In this document: positions 1 to 8,882 of the stretch, one piece after another
Numbering within the stretch: the first letter of the stretch is position 1
Layout: every line of letters starts with the position of its first letter
Origin: Gemmatimonadota bacterium
GTDB lineage: Bacteria; Gemmatimonadota; Gemmatimonadetes; Gemmatimonadales; Gemmatimonadaceae
DNA length: 64,000 nucleotides
Assembly (NCBI GenBank): GCA_027307165.1
Contig: DAHUXM010000016.1
Coordinates: forward strand, 1 to 64,000
Direction of reading: 5' to 3'
Position numbers and translations under genes: made by a program
Notes under the pieces: generated by a model
What the model saw: only the letters and a program-made list of their open reading frames with translations
Told to the model about the DNA's origin: nothing
Database searches by the model: none

Positions 1-192
1 CGCATTCTGGCGCAGACCATCGTTCTCCCAGATTCGCACGAGCGGCGCGGCGAGCGCGCGCGAGAGCCCGAATGCGTTCAGCTCACTGTCGTAGCAGCGG
101 CGCAGCTTCTCCCGGAGCGGACACAGGGTGGCGATGAAGGACACTTCGAGGCTGTCCCTGGGAGTCGCCGGATGGTTCTTGGATGAGCGCAT
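1..192 (-). CDS. MarR-family transcriptional regulator, N-terminal part (runs off the window)
   Basis: Reading the minus strand from an ATG at 190-192 gives 64 codons with no stop before the window edge. The segment RALAAPLVRIWENDGLRQNA has the look of helix 2 of a MarR winged-helix protein, where LxxLxxxxGLxQ is typical. MarR proteins are dimeric repressors that usually bind a dyad near their own promoter, and one lies just upstream at 197-220. The wing and dimer region are outside the window, so family assignment rests on a short stretch. The gene is divergent in effect from nothing: the next gene downstream in the window is also on the minus strand. Confidence 0.6.
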   Translation of the reverse strand, partial: MRSSKNHPATPRDSLEVSFIATLCPLREKLRRCYDSELNAFGLSRALAAPLVRIWENDGLRQNA

Positions 193-196
193 GCGG

Positions 197-220
197 TTAG
201 ATAGATAGCTACCTACCTAA
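197..220. promoter_or_regulatory. Imperfect 24-bp dyad, probable MarR operator
   Basis: The sequence from TTAGATAGATAG to CTACCTACCTAA reads nearly the same on both strands, differing only where A on one arm faces C on the other. It ends 4 bases before the MarR start codon. MarR repressors normally bind such dyads over their own promoter; binding here is an inference from position and symmetry. Confidence 0.5.
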
Positions 221-303
221 TTTTACGGAAGCCCCCATTTTTAGGCCGGCAGCCCGCGGCCGGAGTGGCGCTCTCGCGATGCTATCTCGCCGCTGTCCCG
301 CCT

Positions 304-864
304 CTATCTGGGCCAGAGCCAGGCGAACGCACCCGCCGTCAGCAGTGCGTAGATGATGCCGTCGATCGTGGCCTTGAAGGTCGTCATCCACGAGCGTCGC
401 CACCAGATCGACATCTGCCACAATGCGACTGCGTAGCCGATGAACGCCGTTATCGCGACGAAGTGAAACACTGCGTGGTAATCCGAGCCTGGCGGCGCTG
501 CGAGTCCGGTGAGCCATGCCGCGAGAATGCTTACGATCAGACAGTATAGAAACCAGAGGCCGAGGTTGCGGCCCATCGACCACTGAGCGTTGGGAAGCAC
601 CGTCATGACTATGTTGGGTCCCTGCCTTACCCGCTCCAGAAATTCCGGCGACTTGAGATCCGCGCTGCTCGCGGGACGCGGCAGGATGTAATCGCCCGGA
701 GGTATCGCGAACGGACGAAGCGCCGCGCTGACCTGTTCCTCGTTCGCCACTGATCGGTAGTCGCCCTTGTGCCACGGCAGCACGGTGTGGATGAGCGCGC
801 TTGCGATGAACACGAACACCGCGGAAACAAGGATCGGCAGCCACAGTGCGATGAGCCCTGTCAT
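304..864 (-). CDS. Conserved-looking four-helix membrane protein of unknown function
   Basis: A 186-residue protein with hydrophobic segments at about residues 3-28, 100-122, 130-150 and 165-184, with a soluble loop of about 60 residues after the first one. The loop holds HTVLPWHKGDY and ILPRP; the fourth segment is preceded by the basic stretch WWRRSW. I do not recognise a named family. A clear Shine-Dalgarno (GGAGG, 5 bases before ATG) supports the start at 864. It is on the same strand as the MarR gene but separated by about 110 bases containing the MarR dyad, so it need not be cotranscribed. Confidence 0.65.
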   Translation of the reverse strand: MTGLIALWLPILVSAVFVFIASALIHTVLPWHKGDYRSVANEEQVSAALRPFAIPPGDYILPRPASSADLKSPEFLERVRQGPNIVMTVLPNAQWSMGRNLGLWFLYCLIVSILAAWLTGLAAPPGSDYHAVFHFVAITAFIGYAVALWQMSIWWRRSWMTTFKATIDGIIYALLTAGAFAWLWPR

Positions 865-1164
865 GACAACCTCCGTCGTCCAGATGTGGGTGAGGCGAAT
901 TCCGGATTGGCGAACCAGAAAAATCTACGAAGAATCTCTTGCGCCCGCGCTAGCTTTCCGGCATGGGCTCGAGACGCATCAGCCGCCACATCGACATGCG
1001 ATACGGGTTGAAATGACGGTCTCATATACGCTGAGCGATGCGCATGATGGCACCGACATCGCGGCCGTGCACGACGGCGTTGTGCGCGGCGTTTCGCCGC
1101 AGGACAGCGGGAGCGGCTGGGGGAAGTCGCGGAGAAAGCTCGCGGAGCCTCTGGAGTCGCGTTC
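865..1164. other. Divergent intergenic region, no gene seen
   Basis: About 300 bases between two divergent genes. Open frames here are only extensions or antisense shadows of the neighbouring glycosylase gene. It should hold the promoters of both neighbours, but I see no convincing paired -35/-10 elements or dyad. Confidence 0.5.
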
Positions 1165-1725
1165 GTGAAGCAGCTCGCGCAACCGGGCAGACGATTCGAC
1201 CCGCATGCAACACTTCCGGACATTCTGGATACCGGCCTGTCCGTAATCTTCTGCGGCATCAACCCGGGCCTGCGGTCGGCCACCTCTGGCCATCATTTCA
1301 GCAGCGGCGGGAATCGCTTCTGGCGCACCATTCATCTTGCGCGTTTTACACCCGATCTCATCGCTCCACCCGACGACCGCGCAATTCTGCAATACGGCTC
1401 TGGCCTGACGACGGCGGTCGCGCGTCCAACCGCACGAGCAAGCGAGCTCTCGAAGCACGAATTTCTCGCCGCGTCCTTCGGCCTCGAGAAAAAGATCCAG
1501 CACTTCGCACCGGAATATGTCGCCTTCCTCGGAAAGGTCGCATACTCGTCCATGTCCGGTCTCCGCAAAGTCGAGTGGGGCCTCCAATCACTCACCTTTG
1601 GCGGCTCGAAGGTCTGGATACTGCCAAACCCAAGCGGTCTGAATCGCGCATTCAGCCTCGACGACCTCGTCGGCCACTACGGAGAGTTGCAGCAGGCATC
1701 TCGCCACTTTCGGACACGGCGATGA
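1165..1725 (+). CDS. mug: Mug/TDG-type mismatch-specific uracil/thymine DNA glycosylase
   Basis: Family 2 uracil-DNA glycosylase, which removes uracil or thymine from G:U and G:T mismatches to start base-excision repair. The two family signatures are present: GINPGLRSA near residues 30-38 (active-site motif GINPG with the catalytic Asn) and NPSGLNR near residues 150-156 (the lesion-reading loop). Length 186 residues matches bacterial Mug (about 170). Start is GTG with GGAG 8 bases upstream. It is followed 100-120 bases later by an alkyltransferase gene on the same strand, forming a small DNA-repair neighbourhood. Confidence 0.88.
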   Translation: MKQLAQPGRRFDPHATLPDILDTGLSVIFCGINPGLRSATSGHHFSSGGNRFWRTIHLARFTPDLIAPPDDRAILQYGSGLTTAVARPTARASELSKHEFLAASFGLEKKIQHFAPEYVAFLGKVAYSSMSGLRKVEWGLQSLTFGGSKVWILPNPSGLNRAFSLDDLVGHYGELQQASRHFRTRR

Positions 1726-1845
1726 GCGACAATGCACGTGATGGTCACGGGGATGCCGGCGGCGGTGTCGTGGCACTTGCGTGTCCGAAAATGGCGAGCG
1801 TGACGCGGCCGCCGCGCTAGCTTGTAGATGAACATGGAGACAGAC

Positions 1846-2388
1846 ATGGCCATCAATCACACAGTCATCGATTCACCACTTGGCGAATTGACTCTCGTTG
1901 CTCGCGACGGGGTGCTATGCGGCGTGTACTTCGCGGATCATTCGCGCCTGCCCGACCCTGCCACGTTCGGACCATACGTGCAGACCGGTTTCGAAGCGGT
2001 TGGCGAGCAGCTCGGCGAGTACTTCGCTGGCGATCGCATCGAGTTCGATCTTCCACTGGCTCCGCGCGGCAGCGCATTTCAGCTGCGCGTGTGGAATCTG
2101 CTGCGCGAAATACCGTATGGTGAGACGCGTTCGTACGGCCAGCTTGCGAAGCAGTTGGGAAACGTGGCGCTTGCACGTGAGGTGGGAGGAGCGAATGCTC
2201 GCAATCCGCTCAGTATAATCGTCCCGTGTCACCGGGTCGTCGGCGCCGACGGGCGGCTGGTTGGCTACGCCGGCGGACTCGAGCGGAAACGCTTCCTGCT
2301 GGATCTGGAAGCGCCAGCGGCGAGCGGGCAGCTGCACATCGGCGGCCGGCCCTGGCACTCGAGCCGCACAGATAGCGGCAACGGCTAG
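1846..2388 (+). CDS. ogt: Methylated-DNA--protein-cysteine methyltransferase
   Basis: Suicide enzyme that transfers the alkyl group of O6-alkylguanine to its own cysteine. The active-site motif IVPCHRVVGADGRLVGYAGG lies in the C-terminal half, with the acceptor Cys in PCHR; the upstream stretch SYGQLAKQLG is the DNA-binding helix region. At 180 residues it has the single-domain Ogt layout and lacks the N-terminal zinc domain of Ada. In-frame ATGs exist at 1828 and 1834, but GGAG at 1836-1839 lies 6 bases before the ATG at 1846, which I therefore prefer. The tail after the active site is about 25 residues longer than needed. Confidence 0.9.
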   Translation: MAINHTVIDSPLGELTLVARDGVLCGVYFADHSRLPDPATFGPYVQTGFEAVGEQLGEYFAGDRIEFDLPLAPRGSAFQLRVWNLLREIPYGETRSYGQLAKQLGNVALAREVGGANARNPLSIIVPCHRVVGADGRLVGYAGGLERKRFLLDLEAPAASGQLHIGGRPWHSSRTDSGNG

Positions 2389-2477
2389 CGAGATATCGCG
2401 CGCATCACCTGTCCGACGTCGATGCCCGTCGATCCATGTGGCGCGGCGGAGCAGACTCTACGCGACGCCGACGACTG

Positions 2478-4952
2478 TCATGTACGTCGTGATAGCGGAG
2501 ACGACGCCGGGGCACTTCCCGCAATGCAACGCAGGAGTTCGCCGTGCGTCATGGGTCGCGCAAACAGGAACCCCTGTCCGAGCGTGCAGCCGAGCCCGCG
2601 AAGGGCAGAATGCTGCGCGCCATCTTCGATGCCTTCCGCTACCGTCCGGAGTTGAAGTGTGTCTGCGAGCGCAACGATAGTGCGTGCCAGCGCGGCACCG
2701 TCACCGCCACGCGCGATTCCGTCGATGAAACTCTTGTCGATCTTGAGCACGTCCACCGGGAACTGCCTGAGATAGCTGAGCGACGAGTATCCCGTGCCGA
2801 AATCGTCGACCGCGAGGCGGAGTCCCAGTGTCTTGAGCGCTCTCAGCTGGTCCAGGGTCTGCGACGTGTCGCGCATGACGACGCTTTCGGTGATCTCGAG
2901 CGTCAGTCGCTCCGGCGCGAGCCCGGTCAGCGCGAGCACCGCCCGGACATCGTCGACGATGGAAGCTTCCTGGAGCTGTCGGCCCGAGAGATTGACCGAG
3001 ACGCCGATTTCACTGTCGTCGGCGGAAATCGGCCACGTCGCGGCAGCGGCGCACGCCTGAGTAAGCACCCAGAGGCCGAGTGGAACGATGAGTCCGGTGT
3101 CCTCCGCCACTGGAATGAACTCCTCGGGAGATATCAGTCCGCGCCGCGGGTGATGCCAGCGCACCAGCGCTTCGGCACTTACCACACGATGAGTGTCCAG
3201 CGCCACGATGGGTTGGAAGACCACGCCGAACGGACTTTCGCCGCCATTCATCAGCTCTGCAACTGACACGCGCAGGTCCTCTTCGAGTCGCAGACGCGTG
3301 AGCGCTTCCTCGTGCATCGATCGCTCGAAGTGCATCGCCTGCCCCTTACCGCGTGCTTTCGCGGCGTACATCGCGACGTCGGCATTGCGCAGCAAGGCTT
3401 CCGCGTCCTCCCCCGGTGTGGCGAGCGCAATGCCGACGCTTGCCTTGACGAATATCTCGCGCTCGGAGCCGGCGCCGCTCCCTTCGCTGGTTTCGTCTCG
3501 GTTCGCATCGCCAGACGGCGCGGTGCCGGGTTGCGGGAGCGTCACGGTGACCGGCAGCATCAGTGCGGAATACAATCGCGCTGCGGCAGCATCAGCTTCG
3601 TCCACGGTCCGGACATCCTCGAGCAGGATGGCGAACTCGTCGCCGCCGAGTCTCGCGACCGTGTCGCCATCGCGTACGGCGCGCTGGAAACACTCGGCGA
3701 CCCTGCACAGCACGGCGTCGCCTACACCGTGCCCAAGCCCGTCATTGACCAGCTTGAACCCGTCGAGATCGACGAGCAGTACCGCGACGCTGCCCGCGTT
3801 GCGGCTGCCCCGCGCAAGCGCGTGCGCTACGCGATCGCGGAACAGTACGCGGTTGGCGAGTCCTGTCAACGCATCGGTGAGCGCCTGATGTGCCAGCTCA
3901 CGCTCCAGGCGAACGCGAGCAGTGACGTCGTGGAAACTGAGTACGCGTCCGACTGCGTTCGTACCGACGTGCTGCGGGCGAACGTGACATTCGAACACAC
4001 GGCCGTCGGTGAGCTCCACCTGATCGAGCCGCTGGCATATTGGCTCACTGCCCGTGACAGCGTAGTGCGCCCCAAGCGCCACAGGATCGCAAACCTGCGC
4101 GAGGAGCCGGTTCCGGACGGCGGTGCCATCGCCTTCGGCGAGGAGAAGGGGCGAGATCGCCCACATTTCGGCCACGCGCTTGTTGTAGTCCGTGACCCTG
4201 CCAGTACCGTCGAGTACGAGGATACCGTCAGCAGTTGCCTCGAGCGTTGCTTCGACGAGCGCAAGAGAGCGCGCAGTGTCTGCCTCACGCTCGGCGAGCG
4301 CGGCATTGACGCCGGCCAGTGTGGCGCGCTGCCTTGCATCGCGAATCGTTCGCTGACGGAGAGCGTAGGTCCAGAATGATGCGATCACGACCTCCACGAC
4401 GGCGATGCCGAAGTGGAAGCCGAGCTGCATGGTTCCCGCGTGACTGTGGTCGAAGAACGGTACCCCGCCAATCGGATGCCCCCGATTGTGCCAGTATGCG
4501 AACAGCGTATGCTGCGCTACGATGCATACGACGCCTGGCCAGAGCGCGACGACGTCCTGGTAGGCGATCATCATCGTCACAGCGGTGAAGATGAAGAAGT
4601 GCATCTCCGCGAGGCCGTGCATCTGATAGATGTGCAAAGCGGCGAAACCCTGGAGTGCGACACCTGCCAGGCAGCGCGTCCAGAAGGAGCCCGGCCAGCG
4701 CCATGCGCTGACAACGAACGACAGAGCGAGCCCGCCGCCAACGAGGACTACGGCGTTCCAGGTTCCGTACACCGGCGCGATCGCGACCGCGAAGAGGAGA
4801 TGAGCGGAGATGAACACCGCGATCCACCGGTCGGCCTGACGATAGATTGCCCCGAGCGCCGCGGCCGGCGTGAAGGACTCGTCGGCCTCCGCAACTGCGA
4901 CGGTCGCGTTCTGCGGGCCGGCGGTTGTGGCGACCTGGGGATAGGGCGTCAT
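2478..4952 (-). CDS. Membrane-anchored PAS-GGDEF-EAL cyclic-di-GMP protein
   Basis: Bifunctional-type c-di-GMP turnover protein of about 824 residues. The N-terminal third has about six hydrophobic helices with a His-rich sequence (HIYQMHGLAEMHFF, then YQD) that looks like an integral-membrane sensor. A PAS-like segment follows (LVEATLEATADGILVLDGTGRV). The GGDEF domain keeps ARLGGDEFAIL and an RxxD inhibitory site five residues before it. The EAL domain keeps EALVRW and DDFGTGYSSLSYL, so both halves look intact; which activity dominates cannot be read from sequence. The ATG at 4952 is chosen because the longer frame to 5060 adds an Arg-rich stretch without domain character. It converges on ogt. 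Confidence 0.88.
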   Translation of the reverse strand: MTPYPQVATTAGPQNATVAVAEADESFTPAAALGAIYRQADRWIAVFISAHLLFAVAIAPVYGTWNAVVLVGGGLALSFVVSAWRWPGSFWTRCLAGVALQGFAALHIYQMHGLAEMHFFIFTAVTMMIAYQDVVALWPGVVCIVAQHTLFAYWHNRGHPIGGVPFFDHSHAGTMQLGFHFGIAVVEVVIASFWTYALRQRTIRDARQRATLAGVNAALAEREADTARSLALVEATLEATADGILVLDGTGRVTDYNKRVAEMWAISPLLLAEGDGTAVRNRLLAQVCDPVALGAHYAVTGSEPICQRLDQVELTDGRVFECHVRPQHVGTNAVGRVLSFHDVTARVRLERELAHQALTDALTGLANRVLFRDRVAHALARGSRNAGSVAVLLVDLDGFKLVNDGLGHGVGDAVLCRVAECFQRAVRDGDTVARLGGDEFAILLEDVRTVDEADAAAARLYSALMLPVTVTLPQPGTAPSGDANRDETSEGSGAGSEREIFVKASVGIALATPGEDAEALLRNADVAMYAAKARGKGQAMHFERSMHEEALTRLRLEEDLRVSVAELMNGGESPFGVVFQPIVALDTHRVVSAEALVRWHHPRRGLISPEEFIPVAEDTGLIVPLGLWVLTQACAAAATWPISADDSEIGVSVNLSGRQLQEASIVDDVRAVLALTGLAPERLTLEITESVVMRDTSQTLDQLRALKTLGLRLAVDDFGTGYSSLSYLRQFPVDVLKIDKSFIDGIARGGDGAALARTIVALADTLQLRTVAEGIEDGAQHSALRGLGCTLGQGFLFARPMTHGELLRCIAGSAPASSPLSRRT

Positions 4953-5091
4953 GTGGAGAAGTATCGACCCGACGGTGACGGAACCACATTCCCGACCCGC
5001 TACCCGAGCCCGCGAGGCGGAGCGTTGGCGGTGTCGCCCCACGCATCCGCGTGCGGACACGGGCGAGACCGCCAGGCGTCGCGGTCATCTG

Positions 5092-5415
5092 CTACAGGTT
5101 CATGATCATCGGCGGGACAGTCGCTTGCGCAGTCGGTCCGCTCGTATGGTCGCCGCTGGCATCGTGCACCGTTACGTTATATCCAAACTCTCCGGTGGAT
5201 GTAAACGCGTCGTCCACCTCGAGTTCGGAGCCGTTGCCCTTTAGGCGCCACGTGAACTGGCCCGGGAGGTTGTTGATGCTTACAAAGGTCCACGCCGCGC
5301 CGGCCGGCTTGCGCTGGAATATGATCTTCCCTGCGGCATTCAAACTCGCAATTGGCGGATCGAACGAAAACGTGTTCGGATCGGTGAACGTTACTTGGAC
5401 TGTGATGTCCGGCAT
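5092..5415 (-). CDS. Small beta-rich protein of unknown function next to the Ser/Thr kinase
   Basis: A 107-residue protein without signal peptide, rich in beta-favouring residues (ITVQVTFTDPNTFSFDPP, then WTFVSINNLPGQFTWRL and GYNVTVHDASGDHTSGP), suggesting an immunoglobulin-like or cupredoxin-like sandwich. No family is recognised. GGAGG at 5424-5428 sits 8 bases before the ATG at 5415, which decides the start over the ATG at 5430. The frame extends upstream over the kinase 3' end but that part is not coding. It lies 91 bases downstream of the kinase on the same strand and may be cotranscribed; a substrate or partner role is possible but unproven. Confidence 0.6.
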   Translation of the reverse strand: MPDITVQVTFTDPNTFSFDPPIASLNAAGKIIFQRKPAGAAWTFVSINNLPGQFTWRLKGNGSELEVDDAFTSTGEFGYNVTVHDASGDHTSGPTAQATVPPMIMNL

Positions 5416-5506
5416 CTGACGAGCCTCCATGACGGGTGAATTGCCGGCTGCGGGCGGGATGTCCGCGGCCGCTACTTGATGCTCCGTCCTCCGTCGTTCG
5501 CGAGCA

Positions 5507-8122
5507 TCACGCCGCAGAACGTTGATGTTTGCGGACGAGCCTGAGGAACGAAGGTCTGCGGTAACCGCGCCGAAGAAGTTCTGTGGTGATCGGCGCGGCG
5601 TCCTTCTCACGTCCGAGCTCCAGTAGCGCGGTGGCCTGCGCCGCAAGCAGTTCCGTCTGCCTCGTCGCGGTCGCAGTGGAATCGATGAGCGAAAGAGCAT
5701 GCGACCGCGCGCCGCGTGCGCCAGCGGCGTCACCGATCTGCGATTGTGCGTCACCCAACGCGAGACTTGCCTCCGCCGCCGCAAGCCGATGCTCGGTGTC
5801 GCTCGGCTTTGTTGCGACGGCCGAATCAGCTTGCAATGCCACGCGCTGTGCCACGACCACCGCATCACTCAGGCGCCCGATCGCGACCAGACATTGCGCC
5901 TGCACGGTGCCGGACCGTATTCGTTCGGCGGCGGCACGCGGGTTGATCGGAGACTTGACCAACAGACGGCGAATGATGGGCTGGCCTGCGCTCAGGTCTG
6001 CGAGGGCCGCCTGCGGATTTCCTTCCTCCAGATGAATCTGCGCAATCTGCCGTTCGGTCTTCGCCAAGCTCCATTGCATCGACGCGTTGGTCGTGTCGTG
6101 TGCGACGATTCTCGCATAGAGCGCACGCGTCGCCGACGCATCCTCGAACGCGCCTCTTTCGTCGCCCGTCAGCATGCGAAGCTCACCACGGTACGCATGC
6201 GCGATGCCGACGTAGTGCTCGTATTCGACATTGGTTGAATCGTGCGCCAGCAGCGACTGCTTGATGACCAGTTCGGTGTCGTGGCTCGCTAGTGCGCCCG
6301 TGAGATCGCCGAGCTTGCGCTGGGCCACAGCCGCGGCATTGTGCTCCGCGGCAAGACTGACCTGCCACTCCAGCTTCTTTGGATCGCGATTCACGAGGCT
6401 CTGGTTGATCCCGAGGCTCGCCATGTATGACGACAGTGCACCACGGATGTCGCCGGTCGCTTCCTTCGCGAAGCCGATGTTGTTCAGCGCGTACGCCAAC
6501 TCGGCGCGATATTCCAGGCTGTCCGGATAGTGCGCGATCAGACGACGGCTGATCGTGACGAATGGTACGAAATGAGCGAGCGCCGAATCGATGCTTCCGA
6601 GCTCCCAATCGACATTGCCAGCCCAGAAATGGCTGTGAGCGAGTCCCATCTGCCATCGACCGTTCAACGAATCGCGCTGCGCCAGTCTCTCCGAGATAGC
6701 AAGAGACTGTCCCATCAACCGGGCAGCGTCCGGCAGCTTGCCTTGCGCCATGCGCACCTCGCCCAGTTGCTGCAGCGCCTGCGCACGCCGGAACAACTCC
6801 TCGTCGCTGAGTTGTGACGCGGGGACGGCAGCGAAATAGACGAGTGCCTTGGCGCCAACGGAATCCAGTACATCGAGCCGTCCCATCACCGTCAGCTTGT
6901 CGCGCAGATCGCCAAGCATGAATCCGATCAGATCCTCCGCCTGACCCTGCCGTGCGACGGCGACGGCACGCGCGCGCGCAAGCCGTCGCGCCTGGATAGT
7001 CGCGCCGATCGCAGCTGCAGACAGAAGAACCAGCACTGTCGCCGCGAAGGCCACACCGACGCGATGACGTCGCGTGAACTTCCGGGCGCGATACGCGACG
7101 CTGGAGGTATGTGCAGCGACAGGTTTGTTCGCGAGGTAGTTCTCGAGATCGAGCGCGAAAGCGTTGGCGGTCGCGTAGCGCCGCTCACGATCGCGCTCGA
7201 GCGCTTCCATGATGACAGCGTCGAGATCGCCTGCGAGTGTGCGCGTCAGCGTGGTTGCGTCGGTGCGACGTTCCGCGGCAAGCATCGCGCGCTGCTCGGC
7301 TGGCAGTCCGCCGAATCGCACACTCGGCAGGGGCGGGTCGTTGGTTATGTGCTGCGCCAGCAACGCCGCCACTCCGGAAGACTTTGTGGAATCGAACGGC
7401 AGCACGCCGGCGAGTAATTCGTACAGCATCGCGCCCAGCGCGTAGATGTCCGCGCGAGTATCGATGTCCGTCCCGTCGGAGAGGAACTGCTCCGGGCTCA
7501 TGTATGCGGGAGTGCCGAGCGCCATTCCCGTCATCGTCAGGCGCGCGCCTGCCAGGGCGGGCGCAATGGCTTTCGCGATTCCGAAGTCGATCACCTTGCA
7601 CAGCGGCTCGCCGTCCGCATCCGTGACGATGACGTTGGACGGCTTGATGTCGCGATGCACGATTCCCTTCTGATGTGCGTGCTGTACCGCTCGGCAAACC
7701 TGAATGAACAGATCGATGCGTTCGCGTATGCTGAGACGATGCGTTGCAGCGTACTCGGTGATGGTGTGTCCAACCACGTACTCCATCACGAAATACGGCA
7801 GCCCCGACTCCGTGACACCCGCGTCGTAAACTCGCGTGATGTTGGGGTGCTCCATCATCGCCAGAGTCTGCTGCTCGGCGTGGAAGCGCGCGACGACTTC
7901 GTTCGTGTTGAGCCCGTGGCGGAGAATCTTCAGGGCCACCTGGCGGCGAACGGGCTCGTCCTGTTCTGCGAGATACACGACGCCCATGCCGCCTTCGCCG
8001 AGGAGGCGAATTATACGGTAGGGCCCAACGTGCGTGGAAGCGCCCGGCGGTTGAGTCGATCGAGCGCCGGTCGATGCCGGCTCCCCGGAGGAACTTACGT
8101 CAACGGACTCGGACGGCACCAC
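5507..8122 (-). CDS. Serine/threonine protein kinase with C-terminal TPR repeats
   Basis: Hanks-type kinase of 871 residues. The kinase domain (about 35-300) has the Gly loop GEGGMGVVY, the catalytic-lysine motif VALKIL (Lys65), HRDIKPSN, DFG (IDFGIAKA) and the APE-equivalent SPEQ. One hydrophobic helix follows at about 358-380, placing the kinase in the cytoplasm and the remaining half outside the membrane or on its other face. The C-terminal half is Ala/Leu-rich helical repeats of TPR type. GTG at 8122 has GAGG 6 bases upstream. This kinase-TM-TPR layout is common in Gemmatimonadota, Acidobacteriota and Planctomycetota. No partner phosphatase is adjacent. Confidence 0.9.
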   Translation of the reverse strand: MVPSESVDVSSSGEPASTGARSTQPPGASTHVGPYRIIRLLGEGGMGVVYLAEQDEPVRRQVALKILRHGLNTNEVVARFHAEQQTLAMMEHPNITRVYDAGVTESGLPYFVMEYVVGHTITEYAATHRLSIRERIDLFIQVCRAVQHAHQKGIVHRDIKPSNVIVTDADGEPLCKVIDFGIAKAIAPALAGARLTMTGMALGTPAYMSPEQFLSDGTDIDTRADIYALGAMLYELLAGVLPFDSTKSSGVAALLAQHITNDPPLPSVRFGGLPAEQRAMLAAERRTDATTLTRTLAGDLDAVIMEALERDRERRYATANAFALDLENYLANKPVAAHTSSVAYRARKFTRRHRVGVAFAATVLVLLSAAAIGATIQARRLARARAVAVARQGQAEDLIGFMLGDLRDKLTVMGRLDVLDSVGAKALVYFAAVPASQLSDEELFRRAQALQQLGEVRMAQGKLPDAARLMGQSLAISERLAQRDSLNGRWQMGLAHSHFWAGNVDWELGSIDSALAHFVPFVTISRRLIAHYPDSLEYRAELAYALNNIGFAKEATGDIRGALSSYMASLGINQSLVNRDPKKLEWQVSLAAEHNAAAVAQRKLGDLTGALASHDTELVIKQSLLAHDSTNVEYEHYVGIAHAYRGELRMLTGDERGAFEDASATRALYARIVAHDTTNASMQWSLAKTERQIAQIHLEEGNPQAALADLSAGQPIIRRLLVKSPINPRAAAERIRSGTVQAQCLVAIGRLSDAVVVAQRVALQADSAVATKPSDTEHRLAAAEASLALGDAQSQIGDAAGARGARSHALSLIDSTATATRQTELLAAQATALLELGREKDAAPITTELLRRGYRRPSFLRLVRKHQRSAA

Positions 8123-8537
8123 GCTGCACCTCGCTCATCATGAGTGAAGAGGTCGCAACTCGGCCTGTGTGCAGGGGGAGGCTGATCTATCCCCTGACCG
8201 ATCAATTATGGACTGCCCGTATTCGGCCCGCAATAGAGACGCGTCCGCGGATGTCGACTGGCTCGCAGGTCGTGGCAAGAGCACACGCGTCGAACGACGC
8301 AAACGCCGTGGGTCATTTTCAGCCGAACTGTTGGCCGTGGTAGCGACAGATTGCGCGCCTTACCTCGACCGCTCGGGATTCGGTTGTGAATCACGGGCGG
8401 TCGAGCCCACAGAGTGCGGTTTGCACGAGTACAGGCGATCGGTTTCAACTCCACGAGCTATAGGCCGGGCAGTACCTCCCCGCCCTCCACTCTCGATCCT
8501 GTCTTGACATATTCCGATATCGGCATATGATTGAGCC
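8123..8537. other. Divergent intergenic region, 415 bases
   Basis: Separates the Ser/Thr kinase (minus) from the ArsR operon (plus). Only shadow frames occur. Its right end holds the ArsR promoter and operator described separately; the rest shows no hairpin or coding signal I can support. Confidence 0.5.
8504..8531 (+). promoter_or_regulatory. Promoter with embedded operator for the ArsR operon
   Basis: A -35 TTGACA at 8504-8509 and a -10 TATGAT at 8526-8531 are 16 bases apart. The spacer is filled by a 20-bp dyad at 8509-8528 (ATATtCCGAT/ATCGGcATAT, one mismatch pair). A repressor bound there would block RNA polymerase directly, as for ArsR/SmtB proteins. The expected transcription start falls at or next to the ATG at 8538. 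Confidence 0.75.
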
Positions 8538-8879
8538 ATGGCAAGAGCAGCGACGACGTCGGACGTCTTCAACGCGATCGCCGAGCGGCAGCGGCGACAG
8601 ATTCTGGTGCTGCTGCGGGCGGGCGAGCGGCCGGTGGCCGAGTTGGCCCACGAGCTGGGGATGACCCAGCCGGGGGCGTCCAAGCACCTGCGGGTGCTTC
8701 GGGAGGTCGGATTGCTTAAGGAGCGCAAGGCAGGCAAGCAACGACTGTACCGACTCGACGCCCGCGGACTGCGACCTGTTCACGAGTGGACGGGCGGATT
8801 CGAGCAGCTCTGGAACGAGCGCTTCGACCGGCTGGACGCGTACGTCCAGGATCTCAAACATGCAAGACGGGAGGAGTGA
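8538..8879 (+). CDS. ArsR/SmtB-family winged-helix transcriptional regulator
   Basis: A 113-residue repressor-type protein. The winged helix covers residues 5-90, with FNAIAERQRRQILVLL (helix 1-2), PVAELAHELGMTQPGASKHLRVL (recognition helix) and the wing GLLKERKAGKQRLYRLD. It lacks the ELCVC metal-binding motif, so it is not a classical arsenic or zinc sensor; it belongs with ArsR proteins commonly paired with SRPBCC genes. The next gene begins 3 bases after its stop. No Shine-Dalgarno precedes the ATG and the predicted transcript starts at about the ATG, so translation may be leaderless. The promoter dyad at 8509-8528 suggests autoregulation. Confidence 0.88.
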   Translation: MARAATTSDVFNAIAERQRRQILVLLRAGERPVAELAHELGMTQPGASKHLRVLREVGLLKERKAGKQRLYRLDARGLRPVHEWTGGFEQLWNERFDRLDAYVQDLKHARREE

Positions 8880-8882
8880 CCG

